The translations under genes were made by a program, and so were the position numbers. A stretch of 64,000 nt of DNA from an uncultured Bacteroidota bacterium (lineage in GTDB: Bacteria > Bacteroidota > Bacteroidia > Flavobacteriales > Flavobacteriaceae). Location of the stretch: positions 1 through 64,000 of the forward strand of contig CACOFE010000003.1 of NCBI GenBank assembly GCA_902626365.1, written 5' to 3'. Positions 38,602-47,821 of the stretch are shown piece by piece. The notes below the pieces were generated by a model, which saw only the letters and a list, made by a program, of their open reading frames with translations, was not told where the DNA came from and searched no databases. Numbering within the stretch: the stretch's first letter is position 1; each line of letters opens with the position of its first letter.

Positions 38602-41097
38602 TTATTGTTTTATTAACCTTAAGGTTTTTAATTGCCTGGTATTTATATCTTCAATTATTATAAAGTAAATCCCCAAATCAAGATTTGAAATATTGATAGA
38701 AATTGAATTATTTTCAATATTATTTATTTGAATGGATTTATAATTTTTTCCTAATATGTCATAGATAGAAATATTTTTTTCTGAATAAATATTATTAATA
38801 CTGACAATGTTTTCTGCAGGATTTGGAGATAAATATATATTTTCAATATAGTTTTCCGAAATGGATAATGGATCGAAAACCGTAACCTCCACCTGACTAC
38901 TTGTAGAATTTCCAGAATAATCAGAGGCTGTAAAAGTAACTAGGTATATGCCTGTTGTTGATGTATCTACATTATGAGAAACATCGTAGCTAACATTACC
39001 ATCACAATTATCTGTTACCGTTGGCGGTTCGATATCATCTACATCAAATGTCGAATCTATCTCATACTCATAATTACATCCTGGTCCTCCACAATCTGAT
39101 AATTCTATTACAGGCGGAGTCGTATCATTTGCACATTCATTAAAACTAAACTCATATGCTCCGATATCAACTATATCTCCAGAATTTTCAAAATCAACCT
39201 CAGGAGAGCCTTGAGTAACAAGTGAAAAATCATCAATATAATAGTCAGCTCCAACACCGCCTTGAACCGGTGGTCCTTTCACATACAAAAAGAAATTATT
39301 AGAAATATTGTGAGTAAAATCAGCAGTTAATAAAGTCCATTGTTGATCTGAAGCATCAATAGGCTCAGTTAAATTATAATACTCGTTTTGATCTGTATCC
39401 TTTATAGTTAATTGAGAGGTGCCTGTTTCTCCCTCAGCTAATTTTACCCAAACATAAAATGTATATGTCTCACCTTGATCTAATAAATTGTTTAATACAA
39501 TTCTAGGGCTATGCCAATTAGCTGTCCTGTCTGTTGTAAATAAACTTCTATCGCCAGACAATGATTGATCAGATGTTGTTTCAATTGTGGACCCAAATGC
39601 GGTCCATCCGCCAGTTGCATTTTCAAAGCTTGTGGATGCAATTGCGCTGCCCACAACCGGTCTTGGGTTTCCTTCTATATCATGAGTAGGGCTGTAACTT
39701 GGGTTTCCAGCATTTATTGCTGGAGACCCTTCAGTAAGTGAAAAATCAGTTCCTTCAATAGTCAATGGGCCATCGACAGTTTCAGGTGCTGAAGTAAACA
39801 TAGGATCTACATTGATAAGGTTATTGCTTTCAGTAGCCGGCCATGCATAGGTACCATTTACAATTATATTGTCAACGGCAACTCTCGTGCCGTATACATT
39901 ATTTAACTGAAGGGCTGAAAACTCATTATCTCTAGTTACTATTATATTATTTACAACAGTTGCATTTAACACATGGTTTGCTTTTATCCCGCCTACTTTT
40001 TGTCCTCTATGTGCTGGATTACCTTCAGCTTCAGAGATGTCTTGTATAATTTCATGGACACCATTATAGTAAAGCGTATTGTTTTGATAAATTGCCGAGG
40101 CAGAGTGTGAATGGTCAAAATTAATTCCATTTTTACCATTATTTAAACATAAGTTATTTTCAAATAAGAAAGTTCCGTTATAGTCAGGATCACTTCTTGT
40201 TACATATATTCCTTGACCATCCCATATAGATTGAAAATTTGCTGTTCCATAATTTGGATTATTATTACCTGAATTATCTGGAAGTTGAGTCACATAAAAT
40301 CGAATTCTATTCCAATTATTATAAACAATATTTCCACGAATTATCATTTTAATATCATTAGTATTATCACCTGAAACCGCAACAGATTCAGCCAAAACAA
40401 TTGCACTGGAAGCTGAGGAAGTCCACCAGTTAGAGTTATAAACTATATTGTTTTCTATTAATATATGATCGCTGTCATTGAATCTAATTGCAGAACCACA
40501 AGTGTCATGTACAATATTATTTCTTATTATGATATTGTGGTGAGCTCCGTAGCCTCCCCAAATTCCTTTTCCTCCAAAATAAGAATGGTTATAATTTGTG
40601 GAATCATCTTCATCTTCGGCCATCTCAATTTTATAATTTCTGTCTGCCTCTGCCATTTCATAATCAATGTCTTGTGCTGGCCCTTCAACCTCAAATCCCT
40701 GGACAATTATATAATTCATATTATTAGAAATAACTATACCACCTCTTCCATCAAATTGAATTTTGGGTGTATGTCCTGGGTAATTTCTTAATGTAATATA
40801 TGCACCTTCAGCCCCTGATTTATTTATAGTAACCACGTGTGGATTATCCATGTTCGTATTTGTTGAAGGGTCAACAGTACCATAATTTGCGTTTTGATAA
40901 ATACCATCCATAACATATACTGTTCCACCAGCACTTACCATTGAAATTCCTTTATTTATGGTCTTAAAAGGAGACTCAATTGTTCCTGAATTATTGTCTG
41001 AACCATTTGAATCAGAAACATAGAAGTCCTGTGCTGTCACCAACTGAATACTTAAAAAGAAAAAAAGAAAAAATATATATGTTTTGAATATTGTCAT
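38602..41097 (-). CDS. right-handed parallel beta-helix protein with choice-of-anchor Q motif, internal CBM-like domain and T9SS tail
   Basis: FYVSDSNGSDNNSGTIESPFKTINKGISMVSAGGTVYVMDGIYQ, NNIVHD/NNIVYN repeats, AINAGNPSYSPTHDIEGNPRP...DIGAYEF, C-terminal LSPNPAENIVSI...LRLIKQ. Confidence 0.85.
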   Translation of the reverse strand: MTIFKTYIFFLFFFLSIQLVTAQDFYVSDSNGSDNNSGTIESPFKTINKGISMVSAGGTVYVMDGIYQNANYGTVDPSTNTNMDNPHVVTINKSGAEGAYITLRNYPGHTPKIQFDGRGGIVISNNMNYIIVQGFEVEGPAQDIDYEMAEADRNYKIEMAEDEDDSTNYNHSYFGGKGIWGGYGAHHNIIIRNNIVHDTCGSAIRFNDSDHILIENNIVYNSNWWTSSASSAIVLAESVAVSGDNTNDIKMIIRGNIVYNNWNRIRFYVTQLPDNSGNNNPNYGTANFQSIWDGQGIYVTRSDPDYNGTFLFENNLCLNNGKNGINFDHSHSASAIYQNNTLYYNGVHEIIQDISEAEGNPAHRGQKVGGIKANHVLNATVVNNIIVTRDNEFSALQLNNVYGTRVAVDNIIVNGTYAWPATESNNLINVDPMFTSAPETVDGPLTIEGTDFSLTEGSPAINAGNPSYSPTHDIEGNPRPVVGSAIASTSFENATGGWTAFGSTIETTSDQSLSGDRSLFTTDRTANWHSPRIVLNNLLDQGETYTFYVWVKLAEGETGTSQLTIKDTDQNEYYNLTEPIDASDQQWTLLTADFTHNISNNFFLYVKGPPVQGGVGADYYIDDFSLVTQGSPEVDFENSGDIVDIGAYEFSFNECANDTTPPVIELSDCGGPGCNYEYEIDSTFDVDDIEPPTVTDNCDGNVSYDVSHNVDTSTTGIYLVTFTASDYSGNSTSSQVEVTVFDPLSISENYIENIYLSPNPAENIVSINNIYSEKNISIYDILGKNYKSIQINNIENNSISINISNLDLGIYFIIIEDINTRQLKTLRLIKQ

Positions 41098-41100
41098 GAC

Positions 41101-42540
41101 TTAATTTGATTGATTTTGAAAAGGGTCATCATTTACATAATTTCTCATTTCTTCTAATTTAATACTATATTTTTTAACTAACTCCTTATTTTCGGGTAGT
41201 TTCGAAATATCTATATTTTGCTTTTTATCGTTTTTCATGTCATAAAGCATATTTCCTAAATATTTTTCTCCTATTACAAATTCAGTGTATGAATAGTTTT
41301 TGTCTATAACTGCTTCACCCTGCTTATATCTTGTATAAATCTCATCTTTTAAAATAGTTTTTGGGTTTTTAAGAACTGGTGTTAAGCTTTGTCCCTGTAT
41401 GTAATTTGGTGGTTTTATTCCCGCAAGTTCACAAAGCGTTGGATATATATCAACTAACTCTGTGAAAGAATCTGAATTGTCTTTCGCGCTATATTTTGGA
41501 GAAGATATAATCAACGGAATTTGGACTGCTTCGTAAAAAGTACTATGCTTACACCAGAAGCCATGTTCACCCAAGAAGTATCCGTGATCACTCCATAAAA
41601 TTATTGTTGTATTTTCTCTTAATCCAGCTTCTTCTAATCCTTCAATTAATTTTCCAATCATTGCATCCATGTATGAAACACTGGCATAATAACCATGAAT
41701 CAAATCCTTTGATAATTCATCGTCAAGTAGACCTTCTGCGGGAATTCCAAGATAATTTTTTCTTAATTCAGCTGAATTATGCTGTGCTTCAATTGCTATG
41801 TCAGGTGAATTTAAGGGTTGATATAAGTTGTCTGCTAATTTAATTTTATCATGGTCATACATATCCCAATATTTTTTGGGTTGTATAAAAGGAAGGTGTG
41901 GAGAAACATATCCGATAGCCATAAAAAAAGGTTTTCCATTGCTACTAAACTCATTAAATTTTTTAATGGCTTTAAGTGTAATTTTTCCATCATTATACGC
42001 ATAGTCATCTACATCTGGATATTCAACAATGGGATTTTTCTTTCCGTACTCACCTGTTTCGGCATTGTCTCTTAATCTAATAGATTCGGGATCTTGAAAA
42101 TCAGCCTGATCAGCACCTCCATCTTTCTCAGTCCAATGTTGTGCAAAGTCATCGTTATGATGATAAATTTTTCCATATGAAATAGTTTCATATCCGTTCT
42201 CCTTAAAAATCTGATTTAGTGGAATTGCATGTGGAGCATCAACTGATGCTCTTGTAGAGAAGTCATTGAACCTTTTCTCACTAGGTCTAACACCGGTCAT
42301 AATACTTGCTCTGCTTGCGCCACATACTGCTATGTTTGTAAAAGCATTATTAAATTGTACACCCTCCGATGCTAACTTATCCATGTAAGGGGTAATCATT
42401 GTTTCCTCTTCATAATTATATGAGTTCATGGTTGGTCTTAAGTCATCAATTGAAATAAAAAGTATATTGTGTTTTTGTTCAACTTTATTATTGCATGAAA
42501 TTAGAAATACTCCTAAAATGATTACTAAAATTTTTTTCAT
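41101..42540 (-). CDS. S1 sulfatase (S1_7-like), lipoprotein
   Basis: NILFISIDDLRPTMNSY, AVCGASRASIMTGVRPSEKRF, WSDHGYFLGEHGFWCKHS; lipobox VFLISC. Confidence 0.92.
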   Translation of the reverse strand: MKKILVIILGVFLISCNNKVEQKHNILFISIDDLRPTMNSYNYEEETMITPYMDKLASEGVQFNNAFTNIAVCGASRASIMTGVRPSEKRFNDFSTRASVDAPHAIPLNQIFKENGYETISYGKIYHHNDDFAQHWTEKDGGADQADFQDPESIRLRDNAETGEYGKKNPIVEYPDVDDYAYNDGKITLKAIKKFNEFSSNGKPFFMAIGYVSPHLPFIQPKKYWDMYDHDKIKLADNLYQPLNSPDIAIEAQHNSAELRKNYLGIPAEGLLDDELSKDLIHGYYASVSYMDAMIGKLIEGLEEAGLRENTTIILWSDHGYFLGEHGFWCKHSTFYEAVQIPLIISSPKYSAKDNSDSFTELVDIYPTLCELAGIKPPNYIQGQSLTPVLKNPKTILKDEIYTRYKQGEAVIDKNYSYTEFVIGEKYLGNMLYDMKNDKKQNIDISKLPENKELVKKYSIKLEEMRNYVNDDPFQNQSN

Positions 42541-42547
42541 TATAAAT

Positions 42548-44203
42548 TTAGTTTGATGTTATTTCTGAAGCCTTATATCCGATCCTAATTGCTCTTGCAA
42601 CAATTTTTTGTTTATCTCCGATTGTAATCGGTGTGTGATATAAGCTCCAACTATTGGTTCCTATTTTTTCATCTATTTGATAGCCTATTGATGCTCCATT
42701 TGTAATTGAAGTCAATTCATATAATCCGTCATTCCTAATTTTAAACTCAACATTTTCTGTCTTTGGTTGAATCATGTTTGGCCAAAATGATTCAACTAAT
42801 TTATTCTCAGGAATAAAGCCCTGATCATTAATTTCTTTCTGCCAATTTTCTAAAGCAATTCTAAAGTTGTTTATCCTGTCCGCATGTTTTGGGTCATCGA
42901 TAATATTATTAACCTCATAAGGATCATTAAGTAAATCATAAAACTCCTCTAAAGGCTTTGTTTTCATAAATATGTATTTTGCATCTCCATCCAACATATC
43001 TAAACTGTCCATTTGAATAAGTTTAGAGTTCATTGTAATTCGCTCTCTATATTTATTACGATAAATCAAAGGTTGCTCTGGCATAAAGTTTTTGATATAG
43101 ACATATCTTCCATCTAAAACAGACCTTTGCATATCAGTACTTTCATCGAATCGATCTGCTGTACCAAATGCATATTGTCTAGGACTATCTTCATATATTC
43201 CAGCTATAGCCTTGCCATCATAATGCTTAGGAGGCTCAATATTTAAAAGAGATAGTACAGTAGGACCTAGATCCATTAACGAAACTATTCTTTCATCAAC
43301 TTTACCGGCATCCATTTTATTTGGGTATCTAATAATTAAAGGGACATTTAGCCCACTGTTTCCAACAGCTCTTTTTTGTCTAAGTAAATTTCCTCCATGG
43401 TCGCTCCAAAACATAATAATAGTGTTTTCCAACAACCCATCCTCTTCTAGTTGGCTAATCAGCTCTCCAACTTTTTTATCCATTGCTTCAATATTAGAAT
43501 ACTTTCTTGCAATATCAGTTCTAACTTCTGGAATGTCTGGGAAATATGATGGAATTATAATATCCTCTGGGCTAACCGTTAGAGGTTGATTGCTTCTTTC
43601 CCATATTCTAGATTCGTGTGTTAGTAAAGTATTCCATACATAAAAAAATGGCTTATCTTTTGGTGCGTCCCTATAACTTACTGTTGACGAAACCTCATCC
43701 CAAGCTGTAAATGGGGCGTTGAATTGATAATCACATTTAAAGTTATTGGCGCAATAATATCCATTAGTTCTCAGAATCTCAGTAAATGGTTTGACATAAG
43801 TTGGAGGGACAACTTCGTATTCAGGAATATTTTTTCCTTCTTTATCAATAACACCAATATTTTTTCTGTATGATACCTGTTCAGGAGTTTTATAATTATG
43901 ATAATCTCCTGTCCTCATATTATGAGCTCCAAGCCTAGCTGAATACATTCCGGTTATAACAGAAAATCGACTTGGTGCACATACTCCAGCAGTTGAATAG
44001 GCATTAGTATATCTAACCCCCTCAGATGCAAGCTTATCAAGGTTTGGTGTTTTGATTATGTCATTTCCATATGACCCCAAAATAGGTCCCATATCTTCAC
44101 AGCTTATCCATACAATGTTAAGAGGCTTTTCGAGAACTTTTAAATTATTAGAGCATGAATAAAAAAGCAACAAAAAGGATAATATGAGTTTGATTTTATA
44201 CAT
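42548..44203 (-). CDS. S1 sulfatase (S1_8-like), lipoprotein (ORF track extends to 44248)
   Basis: NIVWISCEDMGPILGSYG, GVCAPSRFSVITGMYSARLGAHNM, FWSDHGG; MYKIKLILSFLLLFYSC lipoprotein signal starts at 44203. Confidence 0.9.
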   Translation of the reverse strand: MYKIKLILSFLLLFYSCSNNLKVLEKPLNIVWISCEDMGPILGSYGNDIIKTPNLDKLASEGVRYTNAYSTAGVCAPSRFSVITGMYSARLGAHNMRTGDYHNYKTPEQVSYRKNIGVIDKEGKNIPEYEVVPPTYVKPFTEILRTNGYYCANNFKCDYQFNAPFTAWDEVSSTVSYRDAPKDKPFFYVWNTLLTHESRIWERSNQPLTVSPEDIIIPSYFPDIPEVRTDIARKYSNIEAMDKKVGELISQLEEDGLLENTIIMFWSDHGGNLLRQKRAVGNSGLNVPLIIRYPNKMDAGKVDERIVSLMDLGPTVLSLLNIEPPKHYDGKAIAGIYEDSPRQYAFGTADRFDESTDMQRSVLDGRYVYIKNFMPEQPLIYRNKYRERITMNSKLIQMDSLDMLDGDAKYIFMKTKPLEEFYDLLNDPYEVNNIIDDPKHADRINNFRIALENWQKEINDQGFIPENKLVESFWPNMIQPKTENVEFKIRNDGLYELTSITNGASIGYQIDEKIGTNSWSLYHTPITIGDKQKIVARAIRIGYKASEITSN

Positions 44204-44204
44204 G

Positions 44205-45605
44205 CTAATAATGGAGTTTAACATAATCGTCATCATTAAGTTTACCAATTAAATCATCTGGAACGTTGTTCCATTTAGACTTTTTATCCAAAGGATGAAG
44301 AGTAGGCTTCAATACTGAAATTGGATTGTCTAAAAGAAAATCCTCTTGACTTTTCATCCAATTTTCAAGAGCAACTGACAGCCTGTTTCTTATTTGTTTG
44401 TATTTAGGATTGTCTATTAGATTTACTTTTTGATATGGATCTTTTTCCAAGTCATATAATTCTTCATAAGGAACATTTGGAAACGATTCAGCTCCAATTT
44501 TAGCAAATTCATTTATAACTGGGTTGTTGCCTAAGTTTGAATTAACAACTTCAACAGAATTAAAGTTTCTTATTAGCTTATACCTGTTACCTCTTATCAT
44601 TCTTGATGGAAATATTTTACATTCTCTTATGTTTTGTCTTGTCGAAACCCCAAAAACATAATCATGAATTTTCATCTTACTTCCATTTAAAGTCTCAAGA
44701 AAACTCTTTCCATCTATTTCGCTTGGAATTTCAGTATTGGAAACTTCTAATATAGTGGGCAAAACATCAACAAGGGTCAACAATGTTTCAGATTTAGTGT
44801 TTGGCTTAATTTTTCCAGGCCACCTAACAATAAATGGCACTCGCAATCCCTGCTCTTTTAAACTCCACTTGCCACTTAAGCCGTGGTCTGATGCATAAAT
44901 AAACATTGTATTTTCTTTAAGGCCATAATTATCAACCATATTTAAAACTTGCCCTAGTTGATCATTATCATCTTGAATATTTTGATAATAACCTGGCTTG
45001 TGATTTCCTATATAAGATGGGTCGTATGGTAATTTAAAAATATCTGCTTTACTATAATTTGATGTTTGTGGATATGGGCCATGTGGATAATCTGATGCAA
45101 TAATTAAACAAAAAGGGTTGTTTACATTTTTTAGGTAATCATCAATTTGGTCAAGAGGTAAGTACCTATTATTAATTTTTGGAAAATAATGAGTCCAGTC
45201 AAATACTTTGTTTGGTTTAACATGGCTTTTTCCTGCTAAAACTACTTCATAACCTGATTCCTTTAATAATGATGTGATGCTTTTAATATCAGGTTTAACA
45301 CCAATATGATTAGCCATACATCCGTTTTTCACAGGATACATTCCTGTAAAAATTTGAGATCTACTAGGGGCGCATATTGCCTGACCTGTGTAAAAGTTTG
45401 AAAACTTCATGCCTTGGCTAGCAAGAAGATCAGCATTACTCGTTTGAACATTTGGGTTTCCATACACCCCATAATCTAGTAAATCCTGATCATCAGAAAG
45501 ATAAAAAACTATGTTAGGTGTTTTTGGTTCTTGCTGAGCATAAAAGGGGTTGAAATACAATAAAGATATTAGGAGAATATAATAAGTAAGTCTGTTTTTT
45601 CTCAT
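44205..45605 (-). CDS. S1 sulfatase
   Basis: NIVFYLSDDQDLLDYGVYG, AICAPSRSQIFTGMYPVKNGC, YASDHGLSGKWSLKEQGLRVPFIVRWPG; signal peptide. Confidence 0.92.
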   Translation of the reverse strand: MRKNRLTYYILLISLLYFNPFYAQQEPKTPNIVFYLSDDQDLLDYGVYGNPNVQTSNADLLASQGMKFSNFYTGQAICAPSRSQIFTGMYPVKNGCMANHIGVKPDIKSITSLLKESGYEVVLAGKSHVKPNKVFDWTHYFPKINNRYLPLDQIDDYLKNVNNPFCLIIASDYPHGPYPQTSNYSKADIFKLPYDPSYIGNHKPGYYQNIQDDNDQLGQVLNMVDNYGLKENTMFIYASDHGLSGKWSLKEQGLRVPFIVRWPGKIKPNTKSETLLTLVDVLPTILEVSNTEIPSEIDGKSFLETLNGSKMKIHDYVFGVSTRQNIRECKIFPSRMIRGNRYKLIRNFNSVEVVNSNLGNNPVINEFAKIGAESFPNVPYEELYDLEKDPYQKVNLIDNPKYKQIRNRLSVALENWMKSQEDFLLDNPISVLKPTLHPLDKKSKWNNVPDDLIGKLNDDDYVKLHY

Positions 45606-47758
45606 TGCTTAATTATCTTTTTAGTCGTTGTCTTATGATTAAATGTGGATGTAATATTGAGTAAATATGTGCCGTGTTCTAAAGTTGATATATCAATTAT
45701 AACTTCTTTATTATTACCAAACCTTTCAATTAATTTTTGACCCTGCAAATTAAAAATCTTAATATTATAATTTGAATAATCAGGTAGAATCAAATTGAGT
45801 TGATCTTCTGCTGGATTAGGGAATAACTCAACTTGAAAATCATTATTATTTACATAATTAAACTCACTGCTAGAAAGAGACTCGTCAATATCAAAGACTA
45901 GTGAAGTTAGAGATAGTTCGGGCAGAGTAGCTGTAAAATATCTATTATAATAATCTATTTGATTTATGCCCAACGATGAAAACTCCTCAGAATCATTATT
46001 AGTAGTTAAAAAAGTTTCCACTGATGTTGCGCCAAGCGGAACATCTATTGAAAAATCTTTTTCATTTCCCTCATTAAATATTTGAACTATTACTTTAGAT
46101 TCATCATCTGAAATAAAACCCCCAACATAAACTCCGTTTTCGTCGGTGGAATTTGAACTTATCAAACTATAGCCTTTCTTAACAAGGTTTGTAAAATGCT
46201 TAAATGAATAGTATCTTTTTGGTAAAATTATTTCACCTGTAGGGGTCCACGCAACTAAACTAGAATAACCATTGTTATCAGCTTCCTCATAAAATAAGTG
46301 TAGCATATAAGCAGTAACTCCACCTTCATTAAACCCTCTTATTATCCACTTAATATAATTTGCTGCATCTGTCATTGATTGATCTGTACTATTGAGATTA
46401 GCAGATTCTGTTACCCATACTGGTTTACCATTAGCCGCTACTTTTAATGCATTCCAATTAGCATTATGATTTGGGTCTGCATAAGTATGGGTGCCGACAA
46501 TGTCAATAGCAGCTTCAACAGCTGAATTTTCAAACATTGTGTTAATATAATTTGTAGCAGAGGTTCCCGAATTTTGAGATTCAACTCTAAAGCATTCGGG
46601 TGAAACTATATTAATATGATCCAAGCCAGAATTTGATAACCTAGCATTTAAGTTTATTAATATACTTGATAATTCTGAAGGTGTGGTATTCATTGACTCG
46701 TATGAAACCTCATAATCAGGCTCATTTGTAGGAGAAATTGCAGTGACTTCAATTCCATATCTAGACTCCATACCATTTAAAAATGCAACAAGAAATTCAC
46801 TAAATTCAGACTCTCCTCCAGATATTAAAGTTCCTCCATTATCATGCTGACCATTAGTCTTTAACCATCCAGGAGCGCTATTACAATTTCCAATAATATG
46901 ATCAAAGCCATTGATACTTAAGTCAAAGGCATTTTGTAGAGCTTCACCAACATAACGAGTTCTCCAAATATTAGGATCACTGTCATATCTTGTCCAATCA
47001 AGCTGTGATTCGTCTAAGTCGTAAGGATCATCATTATCATTTTCAGGTTCTAAATCATGATATACAAAAAAGCGAATCATATTAACCTCTAGGTCACTAA
47101 AACAATATTCCTCAATCTGCTCTCTAAAAGAATCATTTAACACATATAATTGTTCAGTTCTCCTTTTAATTCCAGCCCCAAAACCATCAACTATTTGCAA
47201 TTTTTCATTAGGTGCAAAAGTGATTCTATCACCAGGAGAAATACTTACTTCGTCTAAGAAATATGTAACATCGGACTGCATATACCAAAACCGAACCCTA
47301 TTGTTATCACTAGAGTGCTCAACGGTAAAGGTGTGACTATATCTTTGCCATTCATTTGTAATCCAAATATTTTGACCTTGATAACTTCCGGAAACCTCTG
47401 ATTGAAAAACAAGTTTCATTTGTCTGGAGTCAGCTCCTTCAACTTTTGCATAAAAAGTAACGGTATACTTTTGGCCGGCAATCACTTGAAATGGATATTC
47501 GCTTTTTGAGCTAACATGCCATCCATTTGTGCCAAGTGAGTGTACTTCACACTTCAAGGCTTTAGTACTTCCTTCAACTAAATCATCAGTTGCAATTGAA
47601 TATGTTGCATCGCCCCCTTCGTTGGCTTGATGACTCCAATATTGAAAATCATTATTTTCAATATCTTCTAAAAAACCATTAGCAAGAGGAAGTTGATTCT
47701 GTGATATCGACGGATACCAAAATAAATTAAGTAATATTATTAATACTAATTTCCTCAC
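45602..47758 (-). CDS. CBM - GH30 glycoside hydrolase - T9SS tail, probable xylanase/glucuronoxylanase-type
   Basis: N-terminal CBM, then VDGFGAGIKRRT, ISPTNEPD (acid/base), VWVTESAN (nucleophile), C-terminal LFPNPAEDQLNLIL...TTKKIIKQ. Confidence 0.87.
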   Translation of the reverse strand: MRKLVLIILLNLFWYPSISQNQLPLANGFLEDIENNDFQYWSHQANEGGDATYSIATDDLVEGSTKALKCEVHSLGTNGWHVSSKSEYPFQVIAGQKYTVTFYAKVEGADSRQMKLVFQSEVSGSYQGQNIWITNEWQRYSHTFTVEHSSDNNRVRFWYMQSDVTYFLDEVSISPGDRITFAPNEKLQIVDGFGAGIKRRTEQLYVLNDSFREQIEEYCFSDLEVNMIRFFVYHDLEPENDNDDPYDLDESQLDWTRYDSDPNIWRTRYVGEALQNAFDLSINGFDHIIGNCNSAPGWLKTNGQHDNGGTLISGGESEFSEFLVAFLNGMESRYGIEVTAISPTNEPDYEVSYESMNTTPSELSSILINLNARLSNSGLDHINIVSPECFRVESQNSGTSATNYINTMFENSAVEAAIDIVGTHTYADPNHNANWNALKVAANGKPVWVTESANLNSTDQSMTDAANYIKWIIRGFNEGGVTAYMLHLFYEEADNNGYSSLVAWTPTGEIILPKRYYSFKHFTNLVKKGYSLISSNSTDENGVYVGGFISDDESKVIVQIFNEGNEKDFSIDVPLGATSVETFLTTNNDSEEFSSLGINQIDYYNRYFTATLPELSLTSLVFDIDESLSSSEFNYVNNNDFQVELFPNPAEDQLNLILPDYSNYNIKIFNLQGQKLIERFGNNKEVIIDISTLEHGTYLLNITSTFNHKTTTKKIIKQ

Positions 47759-47772
47759 TCTTATAAATTATA

Positions 47773-47805
47773 ATGCTACCACTAATAATTTACTAATGGC
47801 AGCAT
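47773..47805 (-). promoter_or_regulatory. intercistronic RNA hairpin between susD-like and GH30 genes
   Basis: Minus-strand RNA AUGCUGCCAUUAGUA-AAU-UAUUAGUGGUAGCAU: 15-bp stem with three G-U wobbles; no long U-tract follows. Confidence 0.65.
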
Positions 47806-47821
47806 ATTGTAAATTTAATTT

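Noticed and set aside
40465-40791. 108-aa plus ORF
   Set aside because: Antisense to the beta-helix gene; its length reflects repetitive codon use.
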